Shown here: positions 16,789-25,057 of the stretch, piece by piece
Numbering within the stretch: the first letter of the stretch is position 1
How the letters are laid out: each line of letters begins with the position of its first letter
NCBI GenBank assembly: GCA_021731405.1
Contig: JAKFXN010000007.1
Span: 1-59,474, forward strand
Direction: 5' to 3'
DNA length: 59,474 nucleotides
Source: Candidatus Parcubacteria bacterium
GTDB lineage: Bacteria > Patescibacteria > Paceibacteria > UBA9973 > UBA918
Notes under the pieces: model-generated
What the model saw: the letters and a program-made list of their open reading frames with translations, nothing else
What the model was told of the DNA's origin: nothing
Database searches by the model: none
Position numbers and translations under genes: made by a program

Positions 16789-17376
16789 TTAGTTAAATTC
16801 ATTCATCGCCTTTTCTTTCCCTTCAGTCAAAATTGTTTTTACCGCCTCTAGTACTCTTTTAAAGACATCTTCTTCAAGCTGCTTTTGTTCTTTATTCGTA
16901 AACTTTGCCAGCACGAACTTTGCCAAAACCGCACCTGCCACAGGCTTTACTTTTCCTGTCCAAAAGCTGGTAGCCGCGACCCCAATCCGCACCCGAATAA
17001 ATTCCTTACTTTGTAAGGTTTCAATAATGGACTTAATACCATTATGTCCCCCATCTCCACGATCAAAAGAAATACGCACTTCACCAAGTGGCAAGGCTAC
17101 ATCATCATAAAGCACAACTAAGTTTGAAATCTCTTGGCGCGGAACAAGTTTTTTTACCGCAGCACCCGAATGATTCATAAATGTGTCTGGATAAAGAAGT
17201 GCTACGTCAGTCTCAGCTATACGAACTTCACTAAAAAGACCTGCATATTGTGACGACTTTACAGGTGTCGGTAGTCTGAGTTCTGACACTATATAGTCGA
17301 GTGCCGCGAAGCCGACATTGTGGCGGCTTTTTTTATATTCTTCCCCAGGATTTCCGAGCGCAACCACGTAATACAT
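16789..17376 (-). CDS. pth: Peptidyl-tRNA hydrolase
   Basis: Releases peptides from dropped-off peptidyl-tRNA. Start chosen at 17376, giving MYYVVALGNPGEEYKKSRHN (catalytic His in RHNVG, about residue 20), then YPDTFMNHSG and VVLYDDVALPLGEVRI with the conserved Asp, and GGHNGIKSI. From there it is 195 aa, the normal size. An in-frame ATG 28 codons further up would add a basic tail and overlap the lepB promoter. Confidence 0.94.
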   Translation of the reverse strand: MYYVVALGNPGEEYKKSRHNVGFAALDYIVSELRLPTPVKSSQYAGLFSEVRIAETDVALLYPDTFMNHSGAAVKKLVPRQEISNLVVLYDDVALPLGEVRISFDRGDGGHNGIKSIIETLQSKEFIRVRIGVAATSFWTGKVKPVAGAVLAKFVLAKFTNKEQKQLEEDVFKRVLEAVKTILTEGKEKAMNEFN

Positions 17377-17417
17377 ATCGCAATATTGTACACGAGCGTA
17401 CGCTAAAAACACAAAGA

Positions 17418-17446
17418 TTGTTTTTACTTTTTTCTTAAAGTATAAT
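17418..17446 (+). promoter_or_regulatory. lepB promoter
   Basis: TTGTTT (17418-17423), 17 bases, TATAAT (17441-17446). The lepB ATG is only 17 bases after the -10, leaving a leader of about 10 bases with no SD. Confidence 0.65.
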
Positions 17447-17463
17447 AGTGAAACTTTCACGTT

Positions 17464-18111
17464 ATGAACTTGTTCTCATCAAAAAAACACGACTTACAAG
17501 ATGACGTATTGCCGTCTATGGATGAGAATAAAGTGACCCCTAAAGAACCTGAGGAAAATTCAATTATTGAGATACTTCGCTTCTCTCTCATCGCTCTTCT
17601 TATTGTTGTTCCAATTCGCATGTTTATTGCACAGCCTTTTATAGTGTCTGGGGCATCAATGCAAGAAACTTTCCATAATGGTGAGTACTTGATTGTGGAC
17701 CAGGTGAGCTATCACCTACACGCACCAGAACGTGGTGATGTGGTTATTTTCCGATACCCAAAAGACCCTTCAAAATACTTCATTAAACGCATTATTGGTG
17801 TACCAGGAGACACCATCACTATTGAAGACAGTACCGTCACAATCAGTAATGAAGAGAACCCGGACGGTTATGTTCTAAATGAACCATACATCAAATCAAT
17901 GCGTCCCGGAGTGACGATTACCGAAGAACTCGGAGAGCGTGAATATTTTGTGATGGGAGACAACCGTGACGAAAGTTCAGATTCAAGAGTCTGGGGAGTG
18001 CTCCAGGAAGAGCGGATTATTGGCAAGGCCTTCTTGCGACTCTTTCCACCACAAGCCTTTGGAGTCATGCCAGGAGCAACCGAGGAAAGTATTATGAGCG
18101 CCACAGAGTAA
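17464..18111 (+). CDS. lepB: Signal peptidase I
   Basis: Cuts signal peptides from secreted proteins at the membrane. 215 aa with one membrane helix (about 36-57). Catalytic Ser65 is in SGASMQETF and the catalytic Lys108 in FIKRIIGVPGD; box E is GDNRDESSDSRVWG. The short N-terminal cytoplasmic tail is acidic. It is the only signal peptidase seen here and would serve the many secreted small proteins in this window. Confidence 0.95.
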   Translation: MNLFSSKKHDLQDDVLPSMDENKVTPKEPEENSIIEILRFSLIALLIVVPIRMFIAQPFIVSGASMQETFHNGEYLIVDQVSYHLHAPERGDVVIFRYPKDPSKYFIKRIIGVPGDTITIEDSTVTISNEENPDGYVLNEPYIKSMRPGVTITEELGEREYFVMGDNRDESSDSRVWGVLQEERIIGKAFLRLFPPQAFGVMPGATEESIMSATE

Positions 18112-18130
18112 TGTACGCCCCCATAACCTT

Positions 18131-19297
18131 ATGAAATATTCACCTACAGACTTTCTCAAAATGGCCACCAATACTGCTGAGCATTTTGGTTTCAAAACAG
18201 CTGACTCTTTCCGAAAAGACCCACTCTGTAAAAACTGTGAAGTTCCTCTTTCATACACTCCAAATGATGAAGATAATAAAAACGATTCTCATAACGGCTT
18301 ACTCACAAACTCTGTATCAGCTTTTTGCCAAGAAAACCTCTATGCACTTAAAGCACCAGTACTCCTCTACTCCCTAGACCAAAAAGCAAACTCCGACAGT
18401 ACTGCGGTTACCTTTAGTATTTTTAATGTCCAGAAAAGTATTGCGGAAGCGATTCTTATCCAGGCCGGCCGTTCTCTGATGCAGGAGCTCGGACAAGAAG
18501 ATCATGTAGTACGTATCAATTCTCTCGGAGACACTGAATCAAGCACCCGCTACAGTCGCGAACTGACAAACTTCCTTCGTAAGCGCCTCGACACTATGCC
18601 TCCTGAAGCACGTGAGCTCATGAAAGAGCATCCTTTTCTTGCCCTCAAGCACCTGATTGAACTAGAACACGAACTCGCGTACCGTAGTCCAAACCCACTT
18701 GAGTATTTGAGTGACCAAAGTCGAAAACATTTCCGAGAGATTGTGGAGTATTTGGATATGACTGAGACTCCTTATGAGATTGATCCAAAGATGATTGAAC
18801 ACCATGAGTACTACTCTGACGCTCTTTTCTCTATCGAACCAATCATTAAAGCCGATGCCCTCGTACCAACCATCTCAGTCCGAGGCGGACGCTATGATGA
18901 ATTTGTGTACCGAAAGACCCGCAATCGCATTCCAGCCGCCGGAGCAGTAGTAACCTTCAGCAATAGTAAGCAACCTGGTCGTATGCCAAAGGCAAAATCA
19001 GTTGAACCTGTTGTGTACGTAGTACAGCTCGGTTTTGGACCAAAAGTGCGCAGCCTCATGATTATCAATCAACTCAAACACGCTGGTATCGCGGTGCGTC
19101 ACGACCTTGCCAGCGACTCACTTTCTGCCCAGCTCCGTGATGCAGAAGCTAGAGGAGTACGCTATACGGTAATTATCGGACAAAAGGAGTTTGTCGACCA
19201 AACCGTCATTTTACGTGATATGAAGGAGCGAAACCAAGAAAATGTCACTCTTGATGCCATGATAAAGAAGCTTAAGAAACAACTCACTGTCGCATAA
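18131..19297 (+). CDS. HisRS-like class II synthetase paralogue, probably not catalytic
   Basis: 388 aa. The middle (HVVRINSLGDTESSTRYSRE; VRGGRYDEFV) matches histidyl-tRNA synthetase/HisZ core strands, where INSLG and AGGGRYDGL are usual. The C-terminus (VYVVQLG to LKKQL) is an HGTP anticodon-binding domain. Motif 2, the RPQxGRxRExxQ stretch that activates histidine, is not seen; the region reads TAVTFSIFNVQKS. No histidine biosynthesis gene is near to suggest HisZ. It lies between lepB and rpsU. Likely a regulatory or repurposed paralogue; a highly divergent HisS cannot be excluded. Confidence 0.75.
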   Translation: MKYSPTDFLKMATNTAEHFGFKTADSFRKDPLCKNCEVPLSYTPNDEDNKNDSHNGLLTNSVSAFCQENLYALKAPVLLYSLDQKANSDSTAVTFSIFNVQKSIAEAILIQAGRSLMQELGQEDHVVRINSLGDTESSTRYSRELTNFLRKRLDTMPPEARELMKEHPFLALKHLIELEHELAYRSPNPLEYLSDQSRKHFREIVEYLDMTETPYEIDPKMIEHHEYYSDALFSIEPIIKADALVPTISVRGGRYDEFVYRKTRNRIPAAGAVVTFSNSKQPGRMPKAKSVEPVVYVVQLGFGPKVRSLMIINQLKHAGIAVRHDLASDSLSAQLRDAEARGVRYTVIIGQKEFVDQTVILRDMKERNQENVTLDAMIKKLKKQLTVA

Positions 19298-19347
19298 GGA
19301 GCTGAACTTGCGTATCTGAGGCCTTAATGATATGCTCTTTCCCACAT

Positions 19348-19593
19348 ATGGCAATAAACGTCCAAGTCGAAAAAAATAACAACGAAAGCAGTGCGAACGT
19401 GATTCGTCGTTTTACTAAGCGTGTTCAAGGCGCAGGAATCGTACCAAAAGTACGCGCTGGCCGATACTACACTCGAATCAAGAGTGGCAACGTACAACGA
19501 ATGGCAAAGCTAAAGAAACTCGGAAAGAAAGAAACTTACGAGAAATTACTCAAGCTTGGAAAGATTCCAGAACAACGAGGATTCCGTCGATAA
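19348..19593 (+). CDS. rpsU: Ribosomal protein bS21
   Basis: Small basic 30S protein near the anti-SD region of 16S rRNA. Start at 19348 gives MAINVQVEKNNNESSANVIR, the S21 pattern with RFTKRVQGAGIV, then a basic helix ending RGFRR. 81 aa. An in-frame ATG 7 codons upstream adds an unlikely MICSFPH. It has its own terminator. Confidence 0.9.
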   Translation: MAINVQVEKNNNESSANVIRRFTKRVQGAGIVPKVRAGRYYTRIKSGNVQRMAKLKKLGKKETYEKLLKLGKIPEQRGFRR

Positions 19594-19596
19594 CAC

Positions 19597-19629
19597 AAAA
19601 CCCCTTCTCTACTTGAAGGGGTTTTTGTT
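19597..19629 (+). terminator. Terminator of rpsU
   Basis: AAAACCCCTTC / GAAGGGGTTTTT hairpin. Confidence 0.9.
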
Positions 19630-19656
19630 TGCTCGACCGTATGTCATACTGACATT

Positions 19657-20043
19657 ATGTTAGACCATACATTCGTTATCTCAAGTACCATTGCTCACTA
19701 CCCTGAGTTTCCCTACCAAAAGATGAAAGAAGCAATCTTGGGAAAAAAATACGAACTTTCGGTAGCTTTTGTTGGTACCAAGCGCGCACAGAAGCTCAAC
19801 GTGTCATACCGCAAAAAAACCTACGTGCCAAACGTACTCTCCTTTCCACTTGATGACAGTCATGGCGAGATAGTTCTCTGCCCTGAAATAGCTTACCCTG
19901 AAGCTAAAGACTACTTCCTAAGCAAGGACGGCTACATCGCGTTTTTGTTTATCCACGGACTCCTTCATTTGAAAGGACATGACCATGGCGATACAATGGA
20001 ATCACTAGAACGGAAATACGTAAAACAATTTGGCGTAGTCTAG
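19657..20043 (+). CDS. ybeY: Endoribonuclease YbeY
   Basis: Metal-dependent RNase for 16S rRNA 3' maturation and ribosome quality control. The zinc motif is HGLLHLKGHDHGD near residue 108. VAFVGTKRAQKLNVSYRKK and VLSFP fit the family N-terminal half. 128 aa, slightly short. It precedes ftsA by 12 bases. Confidence 0.93.
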   Translation: MLDHTFVISSTIAHYPEFPYQKMKEAILGKKYELSVAFVGTKRAQKLNVSYRKKTYVPNVLSFPLDDSHGEIVLCPEIAYPEAKDYFLSKDGYIAFLFIHGLLHLKGHDHGDTMESLERKYVKQFGVV

Positions 20044-20055
20044 TTCTTTTTCATT

Positions 20056-21225
20056 ATGGCTGAACATATCATCACAGGAATCGATGTCGGTAGCTACCAC
20101 GTAAAAGTGGCTATTGCGCGTGTACCTAAAAATGGTAGTGACCGGTCTATTCCCGAAATTATCGGTACGGGCTTTGCGGAAAGTCGCGGCCTCAAGAGTG
20201 GGTACATCATGCAAAGTGACGAAGTTGCTCGCAGCATCAAAAGTGCTATTGCCCAAGCGGAAAAGAGTGCTGGGGTTATCGTAAAACGAGCCCATGTAGC
20301 GATTGGGAGTATTGGACTGGAAGAAACATACTCCCGCGGCGAAATCATCCCAGCGCGGGCAGATTCAGAGGTCACCACTACTGACATTGAGAAAGTGATG
20401 CAAGATAGTGAAGATAGGATTATAGACCACATCCCTAACCGTCGTATTTTACACAGTATTCCCCTTCGCTATACCGTTGATGGAAGTGAAGTTCTGGGAC
20501 GCCCACAAGGTATGCGGGGAACCAAGCTTGAGGTGGACACTCTTTTTATTACCTCATACGAGCAACACATCAACGATCTAATGAGCACCATTGAGAGTAT
20601 TGGCGTCTACGTGGAAGATGTTATCGCTTCCCCGCTAGCAGCTAGCTTTGTAATGCTCAACAAGACCCAAAAGAGAGCTGGTTGTATCCTTGCCAACATC
20701 GGTTCTGAAACCACCTCAATTGTAGTCTTTGAAGACGCTACTCCAATTTCGCTCAAGATCTTTCCGGTCGGCTCCAACGACATCACCAACGACATTGCGC
20801 TAGGTCTCAAGGTCCCACTTGAAGACGCAGAAAAGATTAAGCGCGGAGCAATGACGAGTGCAACTTACTCTAAAAAACGATTGGATGAAATTGTCCAAAA
20901 TAGACTAACTTCAATCTTTACCCTCGTCGATGCCCACCTCAAAAAAATTAAACGTGATGGCCTGCTGCCAGCTGGCATCATTCTTACTGGTGGTGGCTCA
21001 AACACCCACAGCATTACTGACGTCGCTAAAAATGTACTCTCACTTCCTGCTCGCACCGCTACACTGGAAATCGGAAAAAACACAAAAGTAAAAGATGCTA
21101 CTTGGGCAGTTGCCTATGGACTTTGTATGTGGGGAGCAAGTGACACTGAAGATACTTCTACTCTCGGCATTGTAAAACAAACAAAAAAGAGCGTGTTCTC
21201 TTGGTTAAATCAGTTCCTACCGTAA
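20056..21225 (+). CDS. ftsA: Cell division protein FtsA
   Basis: Actin-like ATPase that ties FtsZ to the membrane. The phosphate-1 motif is GIDVGSYHVKVAI (residues about 8-20); the 1C subdomain follows, then ILANIGSETTSIVVFE (phosphate 2) and ILTGGGSNTHSI (adenosine motif). The C-terminal helix VKQTKKSVFSWLNQFLP fits the amphipathic membrane anchor. 389 aa. It precedes ftsZ by 140 bases, and that gap holds the ftsZ leader. Confidence 0.95.
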   Translation: MAEHIITGIDVGSYHVKVAIARVPKNGSDRSIPEIIGTGFAESRGLKSGYIMQSDEVARSIKSAIAQAEKSAGVIVKRAHVAIGSIGLEETYSRGEIIPARADSEVTTTDIEKVMQDSEDRIIDHIPNRRILHSIPLRYTVDGSEVLGRPQGMRGTKLEVDTLFITSYEQHINDLMSTIESIGVYVEDVIASPLAASFVMLNKTQKRAGCILANIGSETTSIVVFEDATPISLKIFPVGSNDITNDIALGLKVPLEDAEKIKRGAMTSATYSKKRLDEIVQNRLTSIFTLVDAHLKKIKRDGLLPAGIILTGGGSNTHSITDVAKNVLSLPARTATLEIGKNTKVKDATWAVAYGLCMWGASDTEDTSTLGIVKQTKKSVFSWLNQFLP

Positions 21226-21365
21226 CAAAATAGTAGTCCTGTCAATCACACGCAAAAGGACAATGTCAATATCGTGACAGATATATGTATCCGCTGTATG
21301 ATTACGGAGCTTATTAAATAAAGGTACTCAGGGGTGGGTACGAGCACATTTTTTTACAAAATTTT
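21226..21365 (+). promoter_or_regulatory. Intergenic leader upstream of ftsZ
   Basis: Contains an inverted repeat TGTCAATATCGTGACA (21264-21279) and a stem-loop GGTACTC/GGGTACG-like (about 21324-21342) just before the ftsZ start. No clear terminator after ftsA, so ftsZ may be read from ftsA and from an internal promoter. No SD precedes the ATG (ACAAAATTTT). Confidence 0.4.
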
Positions 21366-22619
21366 ATGGAACAAATTAAATCTGATGTTGAATCGTTTGC
21401 ACGAATTCGAGTTGTAGGAGCTGGAGGATCAGGCGGTAACGCCGTTAACTACATGGTTAACTCAAAGGTGAAGGGAGTAGAATTTATTGCCGTCAACAGT
21501 GACGCGCAAGACCTACACAACTCACTAGCTAAAAAGAAAATTCACATCGGAAAGAATCTTACTCGTGGACTTGGTGCTGGTGGCAACCCAGATATGGGGC
21601 GCAGAGCAGCTGAAGAGACTCGTGAAGAAATTGCGAACGCTATCAAAGGATCAGACATGGTCTTCATCACAGGTGGTATGGGTGGAGGAACAGGTACAGG
21701 AGCAGCTCCAGTTATTGCAAAGATTGCGCGTGAAAGTGGGGCTCTCACTGTAGGAGTTGTGACCAAGCCATTTCTATTTGAAGGACAAGAGCGCATGCGC
21801 CTTGCTCTCCAAGGTATTGAAGAACTAAAGAAAGAAGTGGACGCCCTCATCACCATCCCTAACGACCGTCTCCTTGCAATTGTGGACCGAGAAACAACTG
21901 TCCGAAATGCCTTTGAGCAGTGCGACAACATCCTTAAACAAGCAGTTGAAGGTATCTCAGACCTTATTACGATGCCAGGTATCATCAATGTCGACTTTGC
22001 CGATATTCGTAGTGTGATGGAGAATGCTGGTTCAGCACTGATGGGAGTTGGCGTTTCAGCTGGCGAGAAGCGAGCTGAGGAAGCTGCTCGAGCTGCCATT
22101 AATTCCCCACTCCTTGAAGTGTCCATTACTGGAGCAAAGGGTGTCCTCTTTGCTATCGCTGGCGGGGACGATCTTGCTATGCTTGAAGTCCAAGATGCTG
22201 CTCGTATTATTACTGAGTCTATCGACCCACACGCTAAGGTTATCTTTGGAGCAATCAAAGACGACAAACTTAAGAAGAACGAAATCAAAGTAACGGTTAT
22301 TGCTACCGGATTCCCAGAAGAAGCCTCTTCTTCACAAAGTAACATTTCAAGACGAGTACCAACCGCAGCCCCAAGTCGCATTGAGCCTGAAGATGAGGTA
22401 GTGGAGTCACGAGGGAAAATTTTTAATTCTCTTTCCATACCACGAAAGACTGAAATGGAGACGAGCTCAGATTCAATGAATCAACACCAATCTCCAACTA
22501 CACCAAAGGCACAAGAAATACCAAAGCGAGACCCAAAGCCAATTGATCCAATTGATGAAGAAGATGGCGACGATTGGGGGGCAGTGCCTGCCTTCCTACG
22601 TAGGTCAAAATTGAAATAG
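21366..22619 (+). CDS. ftsZ: Cell division protein FtsZ
   Basis: Tubulin-like GTPase forming the Z ring. GTP-binding loop GGMGGGTGTGAAPV near residue 104, N-terminal VVGAGGSGGNAVNYM, T7 loop NVDFADIRSVM. A variable linker of about 80 residues (S/P/E-rich) ends in DDWGAVPAFLRRSKLK, the C-terminal peptide that binds FtsA. 417 aa. Confidence 0.97.
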   Translation: MEQIKSDVESFARIRVVGAGGSGGNAVNYMVNSKVKGVEFIAVNSDAQDLHNSLAKKKIHIGKNLTRGLGAGGNPDMGRRAAEETREEIANAIKGSDMVFITGGMGGGTGTGAAPVIAKIARESGALTVGVVTKPFLFEGQERMRLALQGIEELKKEVDALITIPNDRLLAIVDRETTVRNAFEQCDNILKQAVEGISDLITMPGIINVDFADIRSVMENAGSALMGVGVSAGEKRAEEAARAAINSPLLEVSITGAKGVLFAIAGGDDLAMLEVQDAARIITESIDPHAKVIFGAIKDDKLKKNEIKVTVIATGFPEEASSSQSNISRRVPTAAPSRIEPEDEVVESRGKIFNSLSIPRKTEMETSSDSMNQHQSPTTPKAQEIPKRDPKPIDPIDEEDGDDWGAVPAFLRRSKLK

Positions 22620-22654
22620 GAAGTATCTAGTAACTTCATAGTCCAAATATCGCT

Positions 22655-22800
22655 ATGTAGCAGGCACTGCCGGGCGCAGCGATGTGAGGCGACTCCGAAG
22701 GAGCCGAACCAGCGAGCCGGGGTCGCGAGCACTTAGATTTTTATGAGCGTAGCGAAATAAAAAGCTTAGTGACTCGTGACTGGTTCCGGCGTTCATTACG
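22655..22800. repeat. Palindromic element after ftsZ, not next to a tRNA
   Basis: Same plan as the tRNA-linked elements: CGCAGCGATG, a small hairpin GGCGACTCC/GGAGCC (22688-22705), CCAGCGAGCCGGGG, then the core hairpin at 22722-22780 (GTCGCGAG...CACTTAG / CTTAGTGACTCGTGAC) with apex GAGCGTAGCGA. No tRNA copy is recognised, so this is a solitary member. Lies between ftsZ and its terminator. Confidence 0.7.
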
Positions 22801-22812
22801 TAATTACTACCC

Positions 22813-22843
22813 AAACCCCACCGCTTCTGCGGTGGGGTTTGTT
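22813..22843 (+). terminator. Terminator after ftsZ and the element
   Basis: AAACCCCACCGC TTCT GCGGTGGGGTTT hairpin. Confidence 0.9.
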
Positions 22844-22897
22844 GTTACCTTCTCTTGCGGTACAATAGCTCAACTAAGAAATAATTTTTGACACGGT

Positions 22898-23821
22898 ATG
22901 TACGAACTTACGATTATTGGTGGAGGTCCAGCAGGAGTTGCTGCAGGAGTATACGCTTCACGAAAGCAACTAAAGACTCTTTTCATCACCAAGGAATGGG
23001 GTGGTCAGAGTACCGTCTCGACTGATATTCAAAACTGGATTGGTACCCCATCAATCTCTGGCACAAAGTTAGCTTCCGACTTACAGACCCACCTTGAAAC
23101 ATACGCAGGTGAGTACGTTACTATCAAGGCAGGTCAGTTGGTTGCTTCAATCACTAAAAAAGAGGGAGGATTTACCGTTTTACTCAGCAACGGAGAGACG
23201 TTTGAAACAAAAACTATTTTGGTAGCTAGCGGCTCAGAACGAAGAAAGCTTCCAGCTATCAATGCTGATATCTTTGAACACAAAGGACTTACCTATTGCG
23301 CCAGTTGTGACGGACCAATCTTTGCAGGACAAGACGTAGTTGTAGTGGGTGGTGGTAATGCAGCTTTTGAAACCGCAGCTCAACTCCTCGCGTACACTAA
23401 AAGTGTTACCTTGCTCCAACGCGGCGGTACCTACCGAGCAGATCCCGTCACGGTAGAAAAAGTACTCTCTCATCCAAATATGACTGGTGTCCTTCATGCG
23501 CAAATAAAAGAAGTCTCGGGTGAACGTTTTGTAAAAGGTCTCACGTACCTTGATACTGAAACAAATACCGAACATACACTTGCAACTACTGGCATTTTTG
23601 TTGAAATCGGTATGATACCAAACACCGGATATCTTGATGAAATTGTGGAACTTGATGCACTTAATAGGGTTGTTATTGATCCTTGGACACAAAAGACAAA
23701 CACACCAGGCATCTGGGCTGCCGGAGATTGTACAAATATTCTCTATCATCAAAACAACATTGCCGCTGGTGATGCTGTGCGTGCACTGGAAGATATTTAT
23801 GTAACTCTTAAAGCTAGGTAA
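22898..23821 (+). CDS. trxB: Thioredoxin reductase-like FAD/NAD(P)H oxidoreductase
   Basis: FAD-binding GGGPAGVAAGVYASR at the N-terminus, redox CxxC in YCASCDGP (canonical CATCDG) near residue 134, NAD(P) site VVVVGGGNAAFETA, and C-terminal FAD motif GIWAAGDCTN. 307 aa, normal. A -10 TACAAT at 22861-22866 lies upstream. Its substrate could be a thioredoxin or the peroxiredoxin and glutaredoxin elsewhere in the window; no thioredoxin is adjacent. Confidence 0.92.
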   Translation: MYELTIIGGGPAGVAAGVYASRKQLKTLFITKEWGGQSTVSTDIQNWIGTPSISGTKLASDLQTHLETYAGEYVTIKAGQLVASITKKEGGFTVLLSNGETFETKTILVASGSERRKLPAINADIFEHKGLTYCASCDGPIFAGQDVVVVGGGNAAFETAAQLLAYTKSVTLLQRGGTYRADPVTVEKVLSHPNMTGVLHAQIKEVSGERFVKGLTYLDTETNTEHTLATTGIFVEIGMIPNTGYLDEIVELDALNRVVIDPWTQKTNTPGIWAAGDCTNILYHQNNIAAGDAVRALEDIYVTLKAR

Positions 23822-23839
23822 CCAAAACCCGAGCAACGT

Positions 23840-23865
23840 AAAAGGCGCCCCTCCAGGCGCCTTTT
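23840..23865 (+). terminator. Terminator of trxB
   Basis: AAAAGGCGCC / GGCGCCTTTT hairpin. Confidence 0.9.
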
Positions 23866-24179
23866 ACTTTGTACAACGTAGAGTTTTGGTTTGCGCGCTT
23901 TGCTCGTATTATCGAGCGTTGTATAGAGATACATCACCACCGCACAAACCTACAACAAGCTTCTCATAGACTGATAAATAACGTCAAACAAATATAAAAA
24001 GCTTATTTTAAGCCAAACTGTGCATAACCCTGTGCAAAAGCCTGCCTATAAGTCATGCGTAACTACCCGTATAACCCTGCGCATAAACCAATTGACGGGC
24101 AAACATCCACAACTACTCATTAACTGGAGTTTTCCTGCCATTTTGCTACTATAGTGCGCGAAGCCGAAGCAAACAACAC
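23866..24179. other. 314-base gene-free region with an AT-rich stretch and a 12-bp phased repeat array
   Basis: No gene seen. An AT-rich stretch (about 23968-24014) is followed by six degenerate 12-bp units at 24019-24089 (one unit is 11 bp). The consensus is TGYGCATAACCC. Units one and two (TGTGCATAA, TGTGCAAAA) are exact matches on the minus strand to the DnaA-box pattern TTWTNCACA; the sixth has one mismatch. Candidate DnaA-binding cluster or origin-like site; an iteron-like regulator site is also possible. The -10 for tRNA-Glu (TACTAT, about 24148) is downstream. Confidence 0.5.
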
Positions 24180-24251
24180 GGCCTCATCGTCTAACGGCTA
24201 GGACACTTGGTTCTCATCCAAGAAATCGGAGTTCGATTCTCCGTGGGGTCA
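24180..24251 (+). tRNA. tRNA-Glu (anticodon CUC)
   Basis: Acceptor GGCCTCA/TGGGGTC with G-U pairs, anticodon stem CTTGG/CCAAG around TTCTCAT, T-arm CGGAGTTCGATTCTCCG. The discriminator is A; the trailer begins CAA and CCA is not encoded. Confidence 0.95.
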
Positions 24252-24259
24252 CAACAGGC

Positions 24260-24301
24260 AATACAAAAAGTCCCAGATTTAAATCTGGGACTTTTTGTAT
24301 T
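24260..24301 (+). terminator. Terminator palindrome of tRNA-Glu
   Basis: Perfect 42-bp palindrome (AAAAAGTCCCAGATTT and its complement). Symmetric, like that of tRNA-Lys. Confidence 0.85.
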
Positions 24302-24465
24302 AGCAGGCAACCAATGTTGCCTGCGGCTTGTTGTGAAGGCGGAGCGTTGCAATTCTGCCCTTCCTAGGCAGAATTGCCGCGAGCCGAGGTCGACAAGTAC
24401 TTAGACTTTTATGAACAAAGTGAAATAAAAGACTTAGTAACTTGTGACCACAGCCGCAACCAATC
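24302..24465. repeat. tRNA-tail palindromic element beside tRNA-Glu
   Basis: Hairpin GCAGGCAAC/GTTGCCTGC (24303-24324); GGCTTGTTGTGA (24325-24336), near-inverse of the tRNA-Glu end plus trailer (24249-24259); GGAGCGTTG; hairpin GCAATTCTGCC/GGCAGAATTGC (24349-24375); CGCGAGCCGAGG; core hairpin 24388-24449 with apex GAACAAAGTGAA. Same order as beside tRNA-Lys. Confidence 0.75.
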
Positions 24466-24490
24466 CCCTCTCCTTTTAGTTATAAAAAGT

Positions 24491-24652
24491 ATGAAAATAA
24501 TCAAAATGTTTAGCTTTGTACTTTTAGTATTACTGGGAATCTTCTTAGTTGTCTTCGGCGGATATGACGATAGTCCTGGAGCACAAGGGCTTGGACTTAT
24601 CGTAGCTGGCAGCGGTCTTTGGAATCTAGTTAAAGCAATCCGTAAGCCCTAG
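24491..24652 (+). CDS. Small two-helix membrane protein, 53 aa
   Basis: Start set at 24491 (MKIIKMFSFVLL). The frame is open for 39 more codons upstream, but that part lies in the palindromic element. Two hydrophobic stretches flank GGYDDSPGAQGLG; the end is basic (KAIRKP). Function unknown; no SD. Confidence 0.5.
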   Translation: MKIIKMFSFVLLVLLGIFLVVFGGYDDSPGAQGLGLIVAGSGLWNLVKAIRKP

Positions 24653-24767
24653 CCACTTGGGTTTTCATATTTCGTAATATAGCTAAGCACCATATTTATT
24701 TGAGGTATTTTGTATGGTGTGGTTTTATTATAGCTAGCACCCCCGCTCATTTTACAGGAGAAATTTC

Positions 24768-24986
24768 ATGCGCATCACGCACTGTTGCTGCTACCCGCAG
24801 TTCACAGTCACACAACAAGGTGGAGAGCCGAAGCGCTGCTCTATGCACAACGCCGCGAGAATCGTCGCTGACGGAGGAAATCTCGCTGACAACGTTCTTG
24901 AAAGCGACGGTACAACGCGGTCAATTTCGGAACCGGAAAAACAACAAATCATGGCCATGAGCGAAGATTGGAAACAGCCTTCGTAG
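24768..24986 (+). CDS. Orphan small Cys-rich protein, 72 aa
   Basis: Function not recognised. The N-terminus has HCCCYPQ and then CSMHNAAR, four Cys and two His that could bind a metal. The remainder is polar. It has a strong SD (AGGAG, 8 bases before the ATG) and its own terminator, and is GC-richer than the surrounding DNA: another of the isolated SD-type units. Confidence 0.65.
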   Translation: MRITHCCCYPQFTVTQQGGEPKRCSMHNAARIVADGGNLADNVLESDGTTRSISEPEKQQIMAMSEDWKQPS

Positions 24987-24995
24987 ACACACTGC

Positions 24996-25022
24996 AAAGA
25001 ACCGACTCTGTCGGTTCTTTTT
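24996..25022 (+). terminator. Terminator of the 24768 gene
   Basis: AAAGAACCGAC TCT GTCGGTTCTTTTT hairpin. Confidence 0.9.
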
Positions 25023-25026
25023 AATA

Positions 25027-25057
25027 AACCCCTGACCACATTTGTGGATCAGGGGTT
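25027..25057 (-). terminator. Terminator of the 25049 gene
   Basis: AACCCCTGACCACA / TGTGGATCAGGGGTT stem, T-rich on the minus-strand exit side. It overlaps the end of the gene. Confidence 0.75.

Noticed and set aside
21542..22438. 298-codon minus-strand frame over ftsZ
   Set aside because: Shadow of a well-supported ftsZ; Ser/Arg/Pro-rich product without a family match.
23866..24179. tmRNA, 4.5S RNA or 6S RNA
   Set aside because: No tRNA-like ends, no SRP tetraloop hairpin and no long bulged rod could be seen.
24207..24404. 65-codon plus-strand frame over tRNA-Glu
   Set aside because: Lies on the tRNA and palindromic element.
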